Source: Mycobacterium kyorinense (GTDB lineage: Bacteria > Actinomycetota > Actinomycetes > Mycobacteriales > Mycobacteriaceae). From it: a stretch of 45,718 nucleotides of DNA. A model generated the notes under the pieces. The model worked only from the letters and a program-made list of their open reading frames with translations. It made no database searches and had not been told where the DNA came from. The position numbers and the translations under genes are program-made. Shown piece by piece: positions 8,987-16,405 of the stretch (its first letter is position 1; every line of letters starts with the position of its first letter). The stretch is from the NCBI RefSeq assembly GCF_001672775.1, contig NZ_LZKJ01000054.1:1-45718 (forward strand). The letters run 5' to 3'.

Positions 8987-9364
8987 GTGGCAACGGGTGG
9001 GGTATTGCGCTGCGTGATCGTGGACAACAACCGCGACTTCCTTAATGCTGCGGCTCGACTGCTCGAGCGGCAGAACATCGACGTCGTGGGGGTGGCGCAC
9101 TCGTCGTCGGCCGGGGTGCAATGCGTCCAAGACCTGCGCCCCGACGTCACCCTGGTCGATATCGAGCTGGACGGGGAAAGCGGATTCGACCTGGCTGAAC
9201 AACTGCATCGGGGCGCCGACGCTGCCCCACGAGTGATTTTGATCTCTACCCATGCCGAGGAGGACTTTGCGGAGTTGATCTCGACGAGCCCGGCGGTGGC
9301 TTTCTTGCCGAAGTCCGTCGTGTCGGGTGCCGCGATCCGCGAAATTCTGGACAACGCCAGCTAA
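8987..9364 (+). CDS. Single-domain response regulator
   Basis: Stand-alone CheY-like receiver of about 125 residues with no output domain. From the GTG at 8987 the motifs are VDNNRD (acidic pair position near D13), LVDIELDGESG with phospho-acceptor D58, ILIST with the switch Ser/Thr near 87-88, and FLPKS with the conserved K109. An ATG at 8951 and a longer frame from 8882 are alternatives; I prefer 8987 because the extra N-terminus (proline/arginine-rich) is not part of the fold. Convergent with the LuxR-type regulator, stops 9 bases apart. It could act as a phosphate sink or a competing partner of the kinase at 11117-12676. Confidence 0.75.
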   Translation: MATGGVLRCVIVDNNRDFLNAAARLLERQNIDVVGVAHSSSAGVQCVQDLRPDVTLVDIELDGESGFDLAEQLHRGADAAPRVILISTHAEEDFAELISTSPAVAFLPKSVVSGAAIREILDNAS

Positions 9365-9373
9365 TCGAGGGGT

Positions 9374-10006
9374 TTATCTGGCTTCCAGGAACGTGATCAC
9401 CGCGCGTACCCGGCGGTGGTCGTCGTCTGTTTCGGTCAGATCCAGTTTGGTCAGGATGCTGCGGACGTGCTTTTCGACGGTGCCCTCAGCCACCCACAGC
9501 CGCCGCGCGATGCCCGCATTGGAGCGGCCTTCGGCCATCAACTCCAGCACCTCGAGTTCGCGCGGCGACAGCACCGACAGCGGGTCGTCGCGGCGCCGGC
9601 CCGATACCAGTTCCTGCACCAGCGCCGGGTCGACCACCGAGGCGCCGTTGGCGATCCGGCGCAGGGTGTCCACGAAATCGGCGACGTCGGTGACCCGGCT
9701 TTTGAGCAGATAGCCGATCCCGCCGCCGCCGGCCAACAACTCCATTGCATGCTCGACGTCGACATGAGCAGACAGCACCATGATCCCGGTGTCGGGCAGC
9801 TCTTCGCGGATCGTTCGGGCGGCGTCCAACCCCTCGGTGGTATGAGTCGGCGGCATCCGGATATCGACGACGACCACATCGGGGGCGTGGCTGCGCGCTT
9901 GCGCGAGCAGTTCGGCGGCGTCGCCCGCCTGACCCACCACCGTGAACCCCGACCGGTCCAGCAAGCTGGTCAGGCCTTCGCGCAGCAGTGTTTCGTCGTC
10001 GGCCAC
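9374..10006 (-). CDS. NarL/LuxR-family response regulator
   Basis: DNA-binding response regulator. The receiver domain has ADDE acidic residues at 2-4, acceptor D48 in VVVVDIRMPP, the family-specific THTTEGLDAA loop, LSAH and YLLKSRVTD with the conserved lysine. A LuxR helix-turn-helix follows (LSPRELEVLELMAEG ... GTVEKHVRSILTKL, about 143-185). GTG at 10006 is the first standard start, but it cuts into the first beta strand: in-frame codons upstream read PLRAVV, the normal start of this fold. The only plausible earlier start is CTG at 10057 with GAAGGG six to eight bases before it. It lies downstream of the histidine kinase and hypothetical gene on the same strand, and is most likely the kinase's partner. 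Confidence 0.88.
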   Translation of the reverse strand: MADDETLLREGLTSLLDRSGFTVVGQAGDAAELLAQARSHAPDVVVVDIRMPPTHTTEGLDAARTIREELPDTGIMVLSAHVDVEHAMELLAGGGGIGYLLKSRVTDVADFVDTLRRIANGASVVDPALVQELVSGRRRDDPLSVLSPRELEVLELMAEGRSNAGIARRLWVAEGTVEKHVRSILTKLDLTETDDDHRRVRAVITFLEAR

Positions 10007-10164
10007 TACCGCACGCAGCGGCGACGGCGTCTCGGTAGTAGTCGTGTCGGCGCTCAGCGGGTGCCCTTCGGAAAACGGTGACCGTTGCGTTCGGACACAT
10101 CTTGCACCAAAGCGAGACGTCGGCGAGGGCGGGCTGCCGGAATCCGTCTGCCGCTAGACCAATG

Positions 10165-10209
10165 GCGGCGACCCGCCGTGCCCGGACACGCCGCGCTTGC
10201 GATCGCCGC
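10165..10209. repeat. Intergenic palindromic repeat, copy A
   Basis: GCGGCGA (10165-10171) pairs with TCGCCGC (10203-10209), the latter touching the stop of the upstream minus-strand gene. The segment 10169-10209 matches 33015-33055 in 33 of 41 aligned bases by eye, in the same orientation, ending in both cases in GCTTGC-N-ATCGCCGC. It could work as a terminator for the hypothetical gene. It lies in a roughly 150-200-base gap (10007/10058-10208) in which I see nothing else. Confidence 0.45.
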
Positions 10210-10922
10210 TACGCCGACAGCCGCACGCGGTAGCGGACGTCGCCGGCCAGCCCGGCCAGCGCGCGCCAGGACCGGATCGCGCAGCGGGCGAGGTCGACGG
10301 CGTGGCTGCAATCCGTGCTACCGACGACCACCGAGTGGGCGCGCAACGCATTGCCGGTCACGGCGTCCAAGGTCTTCAGGTGCTCGGCGTCGATAGGTGC
10401 CGTCGATTGGTAGGCCGCCCGCAGGGCATAGAGTTCGGCCGCGTTGAGCATCCGCTTGGTCGCGCGGGACGCCGCATAGGCGGCGCGATGCGCCGCGCCC
10501 CAGGCGGCCACCGGTGGTGTGTCACCGGATGCGACTTGGCGGTGCAACTTGGCGATGTCCGAAATCGCTTGGGCAGCATCGTCTTCCGCGTAGCGAATGA
10601 CTCCCCAGACGGGGTTGTCCAGCAGTTCGGCGACCCACGCGTGGATCACGGTGTCGGCCACTTCGGCGGTCCCCACCGTCTGCCAGCCGAGGTCGAGCGC
10701 AACGGCACCGTCTTCGCGGGACAGGAAACCACCGGGGCCGGCGAGCAGGTCGTTGCACCACTGGACGAAAGCAGCCAGCGGCCGGGCCGAGCAGTCCGGA
10801 AAGTCGGTGATCTCGGTGTCGCCGTTGATGTAGGAGATCGCGTTCATCGCGCACCCTTTGCCTGAACCGGCCGGATACGATCCGGCGACCAAGCGCAGTT
10901 GGATGAGATCGTCGTGGTTCAT
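10209..10922 (-). CDS. Conserved actinobacterial hypothetical protein
   Basis: 237 residues, no signal peptide or membrane segment, function unknown. The N-terminal half contains KGCAMNAISYINGDTEITDF followed by PDCSARPLAAFVQWCNDLL, a pattern I recall in hypothetical proteins of actinobacteria (a GC-x-MN-x-x-SY-x-NGD block, then a C-R-P-L block and an ND pair). The rest is alanine-rich helix with no recognised catalytic motif. The ATG start has GAAGGGA upstream. It sits between a histidine kinase gene and the response regulator gene on the same strand, so it may be part of or a target of that signalling system, and its upstream region carries the same GCTAGCAGGTA element as the single-domain regulator. 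Confidence 0.75.
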   Translation of the reverse strand: MNHDDLIQLRLVAGSYPAGSGKGCAMNAISYINGDTEITDFPDCSARPLAAFVQWCNDLLAGPGGFLSREDGAVALDLGWQTVGTAEVADTVIHAWVAELLDNPVWGVIRYAEDDAAQAISDIAKLHRQVASGDTPPVAAWGAAHRAAYAASRATKRMLNAAELYALRAAYQSTAPIDAEHLKTLDAVTGNALRAHSVVVGSTDCSHAVDLARCAIRSWRALAGLAGDVRYRVRLSA

Positions 10923-11040
10923 TTCGGTTGAGTCCCTTCGTGATGCCGACGTGGTGACTCCGTCAAGACTCAGGCTTGGGCCGGGAAAAGTCGTCTAGGC
11001 TGGCAACCATTACTGCCTGCGGCGACCTGCAATATCGGCC

Positions 11041-11054
11041 TACCTGCTAGCAGG
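11041..11054 (-). promoter_or_regulatory. Perfect palindrome CCTGCTAGCAGG
   Basis: 12-base perfect palindrome at 11043-11054, 120 bases upstream of the hypothetical gene that starts at 10922. Read in the direction of that gene, 11051-11041 gives GCTAGCAGGTA, identical to 8941-8951. Likely a regulator binding site. The rest of the 194-base gap (10923-11116) shows nothing else I can name. Confidence 0.45.
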
Positions 11055-11116
11055 AATACCGCACCGCCCGTGGCGGCGATCGTCGTCAATCCGCCTGAGC
11101 TGTATCCGCTGTAGCG

Positions 11117-12676
11117 TTATGCGCCGTCGACGGGAATCGTGACGTCCAGCGACGTCCCGCTGCCCGGCCGGGATTCGACCTTGAACTGTCCGCTGACCGC
11201 CTCGACGCGGTCTTTCAGCCCAATCAGCCCTGATCCGCTGGCGGCATCGGCGCCGCCGACGCCGTCGTCGCCAATCGACACATACAAATTCGCGTCGTCG
11301 ACGTGCGCGGCGATCGTGACTTCACTCGCTTGAGCGTGCTTGTCGGCGTTGGTCAGCGCTTCGGCCACCACGTAATAGGCGGCAACCTCGGCAGGCTCCG
11401 GCAACCGGCGGTCGATGTCCAGGTCGAGAGTGACCGGAACGGCGGATCGCCGTGCCAGGTTGCGCAGCGCGGCGGCGAGTCCCCCTTTGGCGAGGATGCC
11501 CGGATGGATGCCGCGGGAGAGCTGCTGCAGGTCGGTGAAGACTTCGTTCAAACCGGCGACCGCCTCGGACAGCTCGTTTCTGACCTCGGTCAGATCGGCC
11601 GGCACCAATTCCTCTGCCATCCGCAGCCGCAGGCCCAGCGAGACCAGCCGTTGTTGGGCACCGTCGTGCAGGTCGCGTTCGATGCGGCGCCGCGCATCGT
11701 CGGCGGCGGCGACGATCCGGGCCCGGGACGCCACCAGCTCGGCGCGGGTGGTGGCCGCGGCGATTGCGGTGGCGATCAGCTCGGCGAATTCGGCGATGCG
11801 CTGCTCACTGTTGACCGGCAGCGACTCCGGCCCGGACGAACCGACCAACGCCAGGCCCCACACCCGTTCGTCGACGATGATCGGTGCGCCCACCCGGGAA
11901 TGCATGCCCAATTCCCGCATGCGCGCGACGAGCGGCCCGGCGGCGTTGTCGAGACTTTCCATGCGGTAGGCGCGGCCGGTGCGGAACACCTCTCCGGCCA
12001 CGTTTTGGCCCTCCAAAGGCAGCCGCTCCCCGATGGCAAGGCCATGCGCCCCGGCTTCGGCATAGCAGGCGACGACAACGATCGCGGTGCCGTCGTCCTC
12101 GTAACGGAGCACCTCGGCGTAGGGCACCTCCAGGCATCGGCCCATCTCCTCGGCCACCGCGCCGAACACCTCTTGCGGGCTGACCCCGCTCGCCACGAGT
12201 GTCGCCACCCGCCGCAACGCGGCTTGCTGCGTTGCCAGATGACGCAACTGCTCCTGTTCGCGGCGCCGCTCGGTGACGTCGCGGCCCAGGCAACAAATCA
12301 GCCCGTGTTGGGGTACCACGCTCCATTCGAACCAGCGTCGGCTGCCGTCGGGACAGACCACCCGGCTTTCGAAGCCCATCGGCACGCCGGCGCGGAAAAG
12401 CTCTTTGATGGCCGCGTCGACGTCCTCTTGGTCCTCGGGCGCGGCAAAATCGGTCGCCTTCACCGCGGTGCCGGGCGCGTACCCGAAGATTCGGCTGAAG
12501 GCCGGGTTGACCCGGATCAACCGGTGCCGGTCGGCAATCACCAACAGGTCCGTGGACAGATCGAAAAACCGTTCCAGCTCCCGATGGCTGTCGCGCAGTG
12601 CGTCGTCGACGCTGTGGTCGGTTGCCGCCATCTTGGGAGTATCGCTCCGCGGCGGCGGCCTGCGCCCGGGAATCAT
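11117..12676 (-). CDS. PAS-GAF sensor histidine kinase (HisKA_3 type)
   Basis: 519-residue soluble kinase with no transmembrane segment. Order: PAS domain about 33-135 (FFDLSTDLLVIADRHRLIRVNPAF ... GRDVTERR), GAF domain about 165-310, dimerisation/phosphoacceptor helix RRRIERDLHDGAQQRLVSL with phospho-accepting H337, and an HATPase_c domain with EALTNADKHAQAS (N box), IGDDGVGG (G1) and GSGLIGLKDRV (G2). The H-D-G-A-Q-Q-R motif is that of NarX/DesK/DevS-type kinases, which pair with NarL/LuxR regulators such as the one at 9374-10006. The GAF could hold a ligand or haem as in DevS; no definite haem ligand can be assigned. Start ATG 12676, or ATG 12631, which fits the family N-terminus equally well. 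Confidence 0.9.
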   Translation of the reverse strand: MIPGRRPPPRSDTPKMAATDHSVDDALRDSHRELERFFDLSTDLLVIADRHRLIRVNPAFSRIFGYAPGTAVKATDFAAPEDQEDVDAAIKELFRAGVPMGFESRVVCPDGSRRWFEWSVVPQHGLICCLGRDVTERRREQEQLRHLATQQAALRRVATLVASGVSPQEVFGAVAEEMGRCLEVPYAEVLRYEDDGTAIVVVACYAEAGAHGLAIGERLPLEGQNVAGEVFRTGRAYRMESLDNAAGPLVARMRELGMHSRVGAPIIVDERVWGLALVGSSGPESLPVNSEQRIAEFAELIATAIAAATTRAELVASRARIVAAADDARRRIERDLHDGAQQRLVSLGLRLRMAEELVPADLTEVRNELSEAVAGLNEVFTDLQQLSRGIHPGILAKGGLAAALRNLARRSAVPVTLDLDIDRRLPEPAEVAAYYVVAEALTNADKHAQASEVTIAAHVDDANLYVSIGDDGVGGADAASGSGLIGLKDRVEAVSGQFKVESRPGSGTSLDVTIPVDGA

Positions 12677-12712
12677 GACGCTGATAGTCAGACTTGCGCA
12701 CCGCGTCTAATT

Positions 12713-12759
12713 GCCTGGCTCCTCCTCATCGCGCTACGCGCTCTGCAGCGTCGCCAGGC
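12713..12759. repeat. Hairpin GCCTGGC/GCCAGGC between divergent genes
   Basis: GCCTGGC (12713-12719) pairs with GCCAGGC (12753-12759) around a 33-base segment with CTCCTCATCGCGCTACGCGC, a wording I recall from dispersed mycobacterial intergenic sequences. It occupies most of the 108-base gap between the kinase and the hydrolase. Confidence 0.3.
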
Positions 12760-12772
12760 TGCCGTGGTGCGC

Positions 12773-12784
12773 TACCGTCAACGC
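12773..12784 (+). promoter_or_regulatory. Leaderless-type -10 for the hydrolase gene
   Basis: TACCGT (TANNNT) at 12773-12778 ends exactly six bases before the GTG at 12785, the spacing expected if transcription starts on the start codon itself. No ribosome site is present, which agrees with a leaderless mRNA. Confidence 0.45.
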
Positions 12785-13627
12785 GTGGCCAGCATGAGGA
12801 AGCTTTTCGCCGCTTTGACCCGGCGTGGACCGCACCGTGTGTTGCGCGGCGACCTGGCTTTCGCCGGTCTGCCCGGCGTGGTCTACACGCCGGAGGCCGG
12901 ATTGAACCTGCCCGCGATCGCCTTCGGCCACGACTGGCTTGCCGGCGTCGAGCGCTACTCGAAACTGCTGGAGCACCTGGCATCCTGGGGCATCGTCGCA
13001 GCCGCCCCCGACACCGAACGCGGACTGGCCCCCTCGGTGCTGAACCTGGCGTTCGACCTGGGTACCGCCCTCGACATCGCGGCAGGCGTCCGCCTGGGGC
13101 CGGGCAAGATCAGCGTGCATCCGACCAAACTGGGCCTGGTCGGTCACGGCTTCGGCGGGTCGGCCGCGGTGTTCGCGGCGGCCGGGATGCCGACCAAGCC
13201 CAAAGCCGTTGCGGCGATCTTCCCGTCGGTCACCGCACCACCTGCCGAGCAACCCGCCGCGACGCTGCAAGGCCCCGGTGTAGTCTTCAGCGCTCCCGGG
13301 GACGCGAAAACGTTGCGCTCCAACGCACTTGCGATTGCGCAGGCGTGGGATGCCGCGACACTGCGGATTGTCGGCAAGGCCCAGCCCGGCGGGCTGGCCG
13401 AAGGACGTCGGCTGTCGGCGGTGGTCGGACTGCCCGGCGCGCACCGCAAAACACAGCAGGCAGTCCGTGGGCTGCTGACCGGGTACCTACGCTATGAGCT
13501 CGCAGGCGACAAGACCTATCGCGACTTCGCCGACCCCGAAGTGCAGTTGCCCAGGACCGTGCCGGCGGAGGAGGCGTTGACGCCGGTGAGCCCCGAAGAA
13601 AAGTTCGTCGCGCTGCTCAAGCACTGA
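12785..13627 (+). CDS. Alpha/beta-hydrolase fold protein, nucleophile Ser absent
   Basis: 280 residues, related to the dienelactone-hydrolase/PET-hydrolase-like group: a beta strand and oxyanion region AIAFGHDWLAG near 45-53, a loop SWGIVAAAPDTERG near 67-80, and a nucleophile elbow LVGHGFGGSAAVF near 118-130. In this elbow the expected serine of G-x-S-x-G is Gly122 (GGC, one base from the serine codon AGC). A possible catalytic histidine is H220 (GLPGAHRK). The protein may therefore be non-catalytic, or use another residue such as Ser126. There is no signal peptide. The open frame extends far upstream only as antisense of the kinase gene; the GTG at 12785 fits a leaderless start, with ATG 12794 as an alternative. 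Confidence 0.75.
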   Translation: MASMRKLFAALTRRGPHRVLRGDLAFAGLPGVVYTPEAGLNLPAIAFGHDWLAGVERYSKLLEHLASWGIVAAAPDTERGLAPSVLNLAFDLGTALDIAAGVRLGPGKISVHPTKLGLVGHGFGGSAAVFAAAGMPTKPKAVAAIFPSVTAPPAEQPAATLQGPGVVFSAPGDAKTLRSNALAIAQAWDAATLRIVGKAQPGGLAEGRRLSAVVGLPGAHRKTQQAVRGLLTGYLRYELAGDKTYRDFADPEVQLPRTVPAEEALTPVSPEEKFVALLKH

Positions 13628-13669
13628 GCGCCTCACCGCGGCGCCCGGCCGGCGTGGTATGTGTCGTAA

Positions 13670-14710
13670 ATGCGAATCGGCGTCATGCTCGACTATTCCG
13701 GCGGCTTTCACGAAGCCGCCGACCGTGTCGTAGCACTCGAGACGGCCGGTATCGACGTCGCCGTGGTGGCCGAGGCATATTCGTACGACGCGGTCAGCCA
13801 GTTGGGGTATCTGGCTGCCAAGACCTCGGCCGTCGAATTGGCGTCGGGGGTGTTTCCGATCTATACCCGCACCCCGTCGCTGCTGGCGATGACCGCCGCG
13901 GGCCTGGACTTCGTCTCCGATGGCCGGTTCCGGCTGGGCATCGGCACCTCAGGGCCGCAAGTCGTCGAGGGCTTTCACGGGGTGGCCTTCGACGCCCCGC
14001 TGGGCCGCACCCGAGAGGTGGTCGACATCTGCCGCCAGGTGTGGCGACGCGACCGGGTCACCTACCACGGCAAGCACTATCAGGTTCCGCTGCCGCCCGA
14101 ACGGGGAACCGGTCTGGGCAAGGCCCTGCATATCATCAATCACCCGGTGCGCGAACGGATTCCGATCTCGATCGCGGCGTTGGGACCTAAAAACGTCGAG
14201 TTGACCGCCGAGATCGCCGAAGGCTGGCAGCCGGTGTTCTTCTACCCGGAGAAGGCGCAGTCGGTGTGGGGCGAGGCGCTGGACGCCGGTCGGGCCAAAC
14301 GTGATCCGTCGCTGGGACCGCTGGACGTGATGGTGGGCACGTCGCTGGCCATAGGCGACGACGTCGAGGACCGGCTGGCGTGGGTCAAGCCGCAGCTTGG
14401 TCTGTACATCGGGGGCATGGGCGCCAAGGGGCGCAATTTCTACCACAACCTGGCAACCCGGTATGGCTTCGGTGAGGTGGCCAACCGGATCCAGGAGTTG
14501 TATCTGTCCGGCCGCAAGACCGAGGCCATCGCTGCGGTGCCCGACGAATTGGTGCGCCAGATTTCGCTGATCGGGCCGCGCGGGTTCGTCGCCGAGCGGG
14601 TGGCGGCGTTTGCCGAGGCGGGGGTGACGACGCTGTTGGCCACGCCGGTGACTACGGACCGGTTCGAAGCGGTGCGGTATGTGGAGGACCTGAAGGCGGT
14701 GCTGCCCTAG
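13670..14710 (+). CDS. F420-dependent LLM-class oxidoreductase (Rv3520c-like)
   Basis: 346-residue luciferase-like monooxygenase (LLM) fold protein, probably using coenzyme F420. It starts MRIGVMLDYSGGF, followed by AEAYSYDAVSQLGYLAAKTS, GVFPIYTRTPSLLAMTAAGL and LGIGTSGPQVVEGFHG, the last two being typical F420-binding LLM stretches; LDVMVGTSLAIGDD and GPRGFVAERVAAFAEAG complete the barrel. It closely recalls M. tuberculosis Rv3520c, which sits elsewhere there, next to cholesterol-related genes. The reaction is unknown. Its TAG stop is immediately followed by the stop of the convergent gene at 14711, with no intergenic base. Confidence 0.85.
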   Translation: MRIGVMLDYSGGFHEAADRVVALETAGIDVAVVAEAYSYDAVSQLGYLAAKTSAVELASGVFPIYTRTPSLLAMTAAGLDFVSDGRFRLGIGTSGPQVVEGFHGVAFDAPLGRTREVVDICRQVWRRDRVTYHGKHYQVPLPPERGTGLGKALHIINHPVRERIPISIAALGPKNVELTAEIAEGWQPVFFYPEKAQSVWGEALDAGRAKRDPSLGPLDVMVGTSLAIGDDVEDRLAWVKPQLGLYIGGMGAKGRNFYHNLATRYGFGEVANRIQELYLSGRKTEAIAAVPDELVRQISLIGPRGFVAERVAAFAEAGVTTLLATPVTTDRFEAVRYVEDLKAVLP

Positions 14711-16066
14711 CTATTGCCCTGCCTGGGGCAGTTCGTCGGCGGCGATCTGGCACGGGGTGGGATCGGCGGGCGCAGGCCCCTCCGGCGGCGGGGCCGGTGG
14801 TGTCGGCGCGACGGGCGCTGGCGCAATTGTCGGCGGTGGCGCGCTGTCGTGCTGCGCAACCGGTTGGCCGCCGACTTGCTCTGTCGTTTCTGGGTTTTCA
14901 CTAGACGTGTCGGCAGCGGCGCCGTCTTCGACGGTGTCGGCCGGTGGCGGTTCATGCTCGCGGTCGGGCCGCTCATCGGCCGCTTCGTCGACTGGATCGT
15001 CGCCGTCCAGCTCATCGTCGAACGGCGCGTCATCGGGCACCGACGGATCGCCGAGGCCGTCGGTCAGCGAGCCCACCAGACCAGCAATACCGTCGATGAT
15101 CTGGCCGACTACTCCGCCGATACTGCCGCCAAGGCCGCCGAGCCCACCCAAAGTACCTGCACCGGTGGGCATTCCGGCGCCATCTCCCAATGCAGCCTCA
15201 GGCAGCGGCTCATCGGCCGGCAACGCGTCGAGTATGTCCGTCGGAAGCGGGGACGCTGGAGCCGGCGGGGGCAACGGGGTCGATACAGCCGCAGGCGTGG
15301 TGGCGACCGGCGGCGGCGCTTCCGGTATTGGCCCGACTCCGCCGATCGGACCCGGCACCTCCTCGAGCTGCGGTCGCGGGCCGAGGTCGCTCGGGAGCTC
15401 GAACCGCACCTCCGGTCCCGCCGCTAACGCGTCGAGAACGGCGTCATACGCGGCCGCCACCGACTCGGTGGCCGAGCGCATGGCAGTAAGCCACTCGACG
15501 CGAATATCGTTGTCCACGTACGGGATTACCTGCTCGCGAATGACATTCTCGGCGGCCGACCGGTCCCCCGCACCGGTCGCGACGGTGTGCGCGGCGGCCA
15601 GCCAGGCGGTCTGCTGCGTGCGGTCGTCGACGGCGATGGCCGTCGCGACTTTGCCGTCGATCAGCTGCCACACGTTGTCGCGCAGCGCCCCGCACTCCTG
15701 CGACGCCGTGCGCACCGCGGCGACCACCGCGGCGGCGGTTTCGCAGTGCCGATGCAGGAACTGCGTCGCCGAGTCGGCTCCGGGCCCGCGCCATGCCGCG
15801 TCGAGCTCGCCGACCTGGGCCCGTTGTAGTGCCAGCGCTTCGTCGGCCGCATTAAGTGCGGCCCACAGTGCGGCGCAATCATTGTCGAGCGTCCGAAGCT
15901 GCATGCCAGCTTCGGCCTCGTACCAGTCGCGGATTTGCGAGTCGCGCGCGGTCAGGTCGGGATGTTGGTAACCCACTGCGCGGCAGGCGTTTACATAGGT
16001 TTGGGTGTGCTCGACGGCCGGTGCGCCCTCGGCCAGTCGCGCCGCCACATCCAACCGTTCGGCCAT
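14711..16066 (-). CDS. ESX-effector-like Ala/Pro-rich protein (Rv3439c-like)
   Basis: 451 residues in three parts. Residues 1-215 are helical, with an A-W92-R-G94 turn between two long helices, like the WxG hairpin of type VII secretion substrates. Residues 220-300 are proline/alanine-rich linker. Residues 304-338 form a glycine-rich hydrophobic stretch (GGLGGLGGSIGGVVGQII and on) that could insert in a membrane. The tail is acidic, then proline-rich. There is no Sec signal. The start is ATG at 16066, five bases past the stop of the 98-residue partner gene, so the two are coupled; the open frame to 16168 is an overlap with that gene. M. tuberculosis Rv3439c, at the same place, is of similar length. 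Export by ESX-4 is inference. Confidence 0.75.
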   Translation of the reverse strand: MAERLDVAARLAEGAPAVEHTQTYVNACRAVGYQHPDLTARDSQIRDWYEAEAGMQLRTLDNDCAALWAALNAADEALALQRAQVGELDAAWRGPGADSATQFLHRHCETAAAVVAAVRTASQECGALRDNVWQLIDGKVATAIAVDDRTQQTAWLAAAHTVATGAGDRSAAENVIREQVIPYVDNDIRVEWLTAMRSATESVAAAYDAVLDALAAGPEVRFELPSDLGPRPQLEEVPGPIGGVGPIPEAPPPVATTPAAVSTPLPPPAPASPLPTDILDALPADEPLPEAALGDGAGMPTGAGTLGGLGGLGGSIGGVVGQIIDGIAGLVGSLTDGLGDPSVPDDAPFDDELDGDDPVDEAADERPDREHEPPPADTVEDGAAADTSSENPETTEQVGGQPVAQHDSAPPPTIAPAPVAPTPPAPPPEGPAPADPTPCQIAADELPQAGQ

Positions 16067-16071
16067 CTGCG

Positions 16072-16368
16072 CTACCCGATCCGTGCCGCGCCGCGCCGGT
16101 CGGCGTCGGCGTACCGCTCGGCGCCGACTCGCAGCGCCGCAGCGATTTCCGCCGATGCCCTGGCCCACTGCGACAGCGCAGCGGTCAGCCGGTACACCGC
16201 GGTGTGGAGGGCATCACCGCTGGCGATATGTGCCCGCCCGGCGGTGGCGCCGTCGAAACCCAGCCGCGACAACCGGTCACGTGCTGCGCCGTCGATGAGG
16301 TCCGCGGTGGTATCAAACCGGTTGGCGACCGCGCGCACGGCGCTGACGTCGACGAAGGTGTGGCGCAT
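16072..16368 (-). CDS. Small EspC/WXG100-like protein (Rv3440c-like)
   Basis: 98-residue all-helical protein, a helix-turn-helix with the turn at SRLGFDG (34-40), followed near the C-terminus by Y86-A-D-A-D90, a match to the general type VII secretion signal YxxxD/E. It resembles the EspC-like group of ESX-associated proteins, which form hairpins or heterodimers with a WxG partner. The partner candidate starts five bases downstream. ATG at 16368 begins MRHTFVDVSAVRAVANRF; the open frame reaches 16488 but the extra residues are antisense to glmM. Thirty-seven bases separate it from the glmM stop. Confidence 0.7.
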   Translation of the reverse strand: MRHTFVDVSAVRAVANRFDTTADLIDGAARDRLSRLGFDGATAGRAHIASGDALHTAVYRLTAALSQWARASAEIAAALRVGAERYADADRRGAARIG

Positions 16369-16405
16369 ACCCGTTAGGACGCGCGGCGCCGGGTCCGGGT
16401 TCCCT

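Noticed and set aside
11303..12784. Long N-terminal extension of the hydrolase (774-residue frame)
   Set aside because: The first 494 codons are antisense to the histidine kinase; the leaderless GTG at 12785 explains the start.
15090..15180. Glycine-rich repeats as a PE-PGRS-like domain
   Set aside because: The Gly-rich stretch is a single short hydrophobic region inside the Rv3439c-like protein, with no GGA-GGN repeat array.
14757..15971. Serine/alanine-rich 404-residue frame opposite the Rv3439c-like gene
   Set aside because: Composition is what the reverse complement of a Pro/Ala/Asp-rich protein gives; no start signal.
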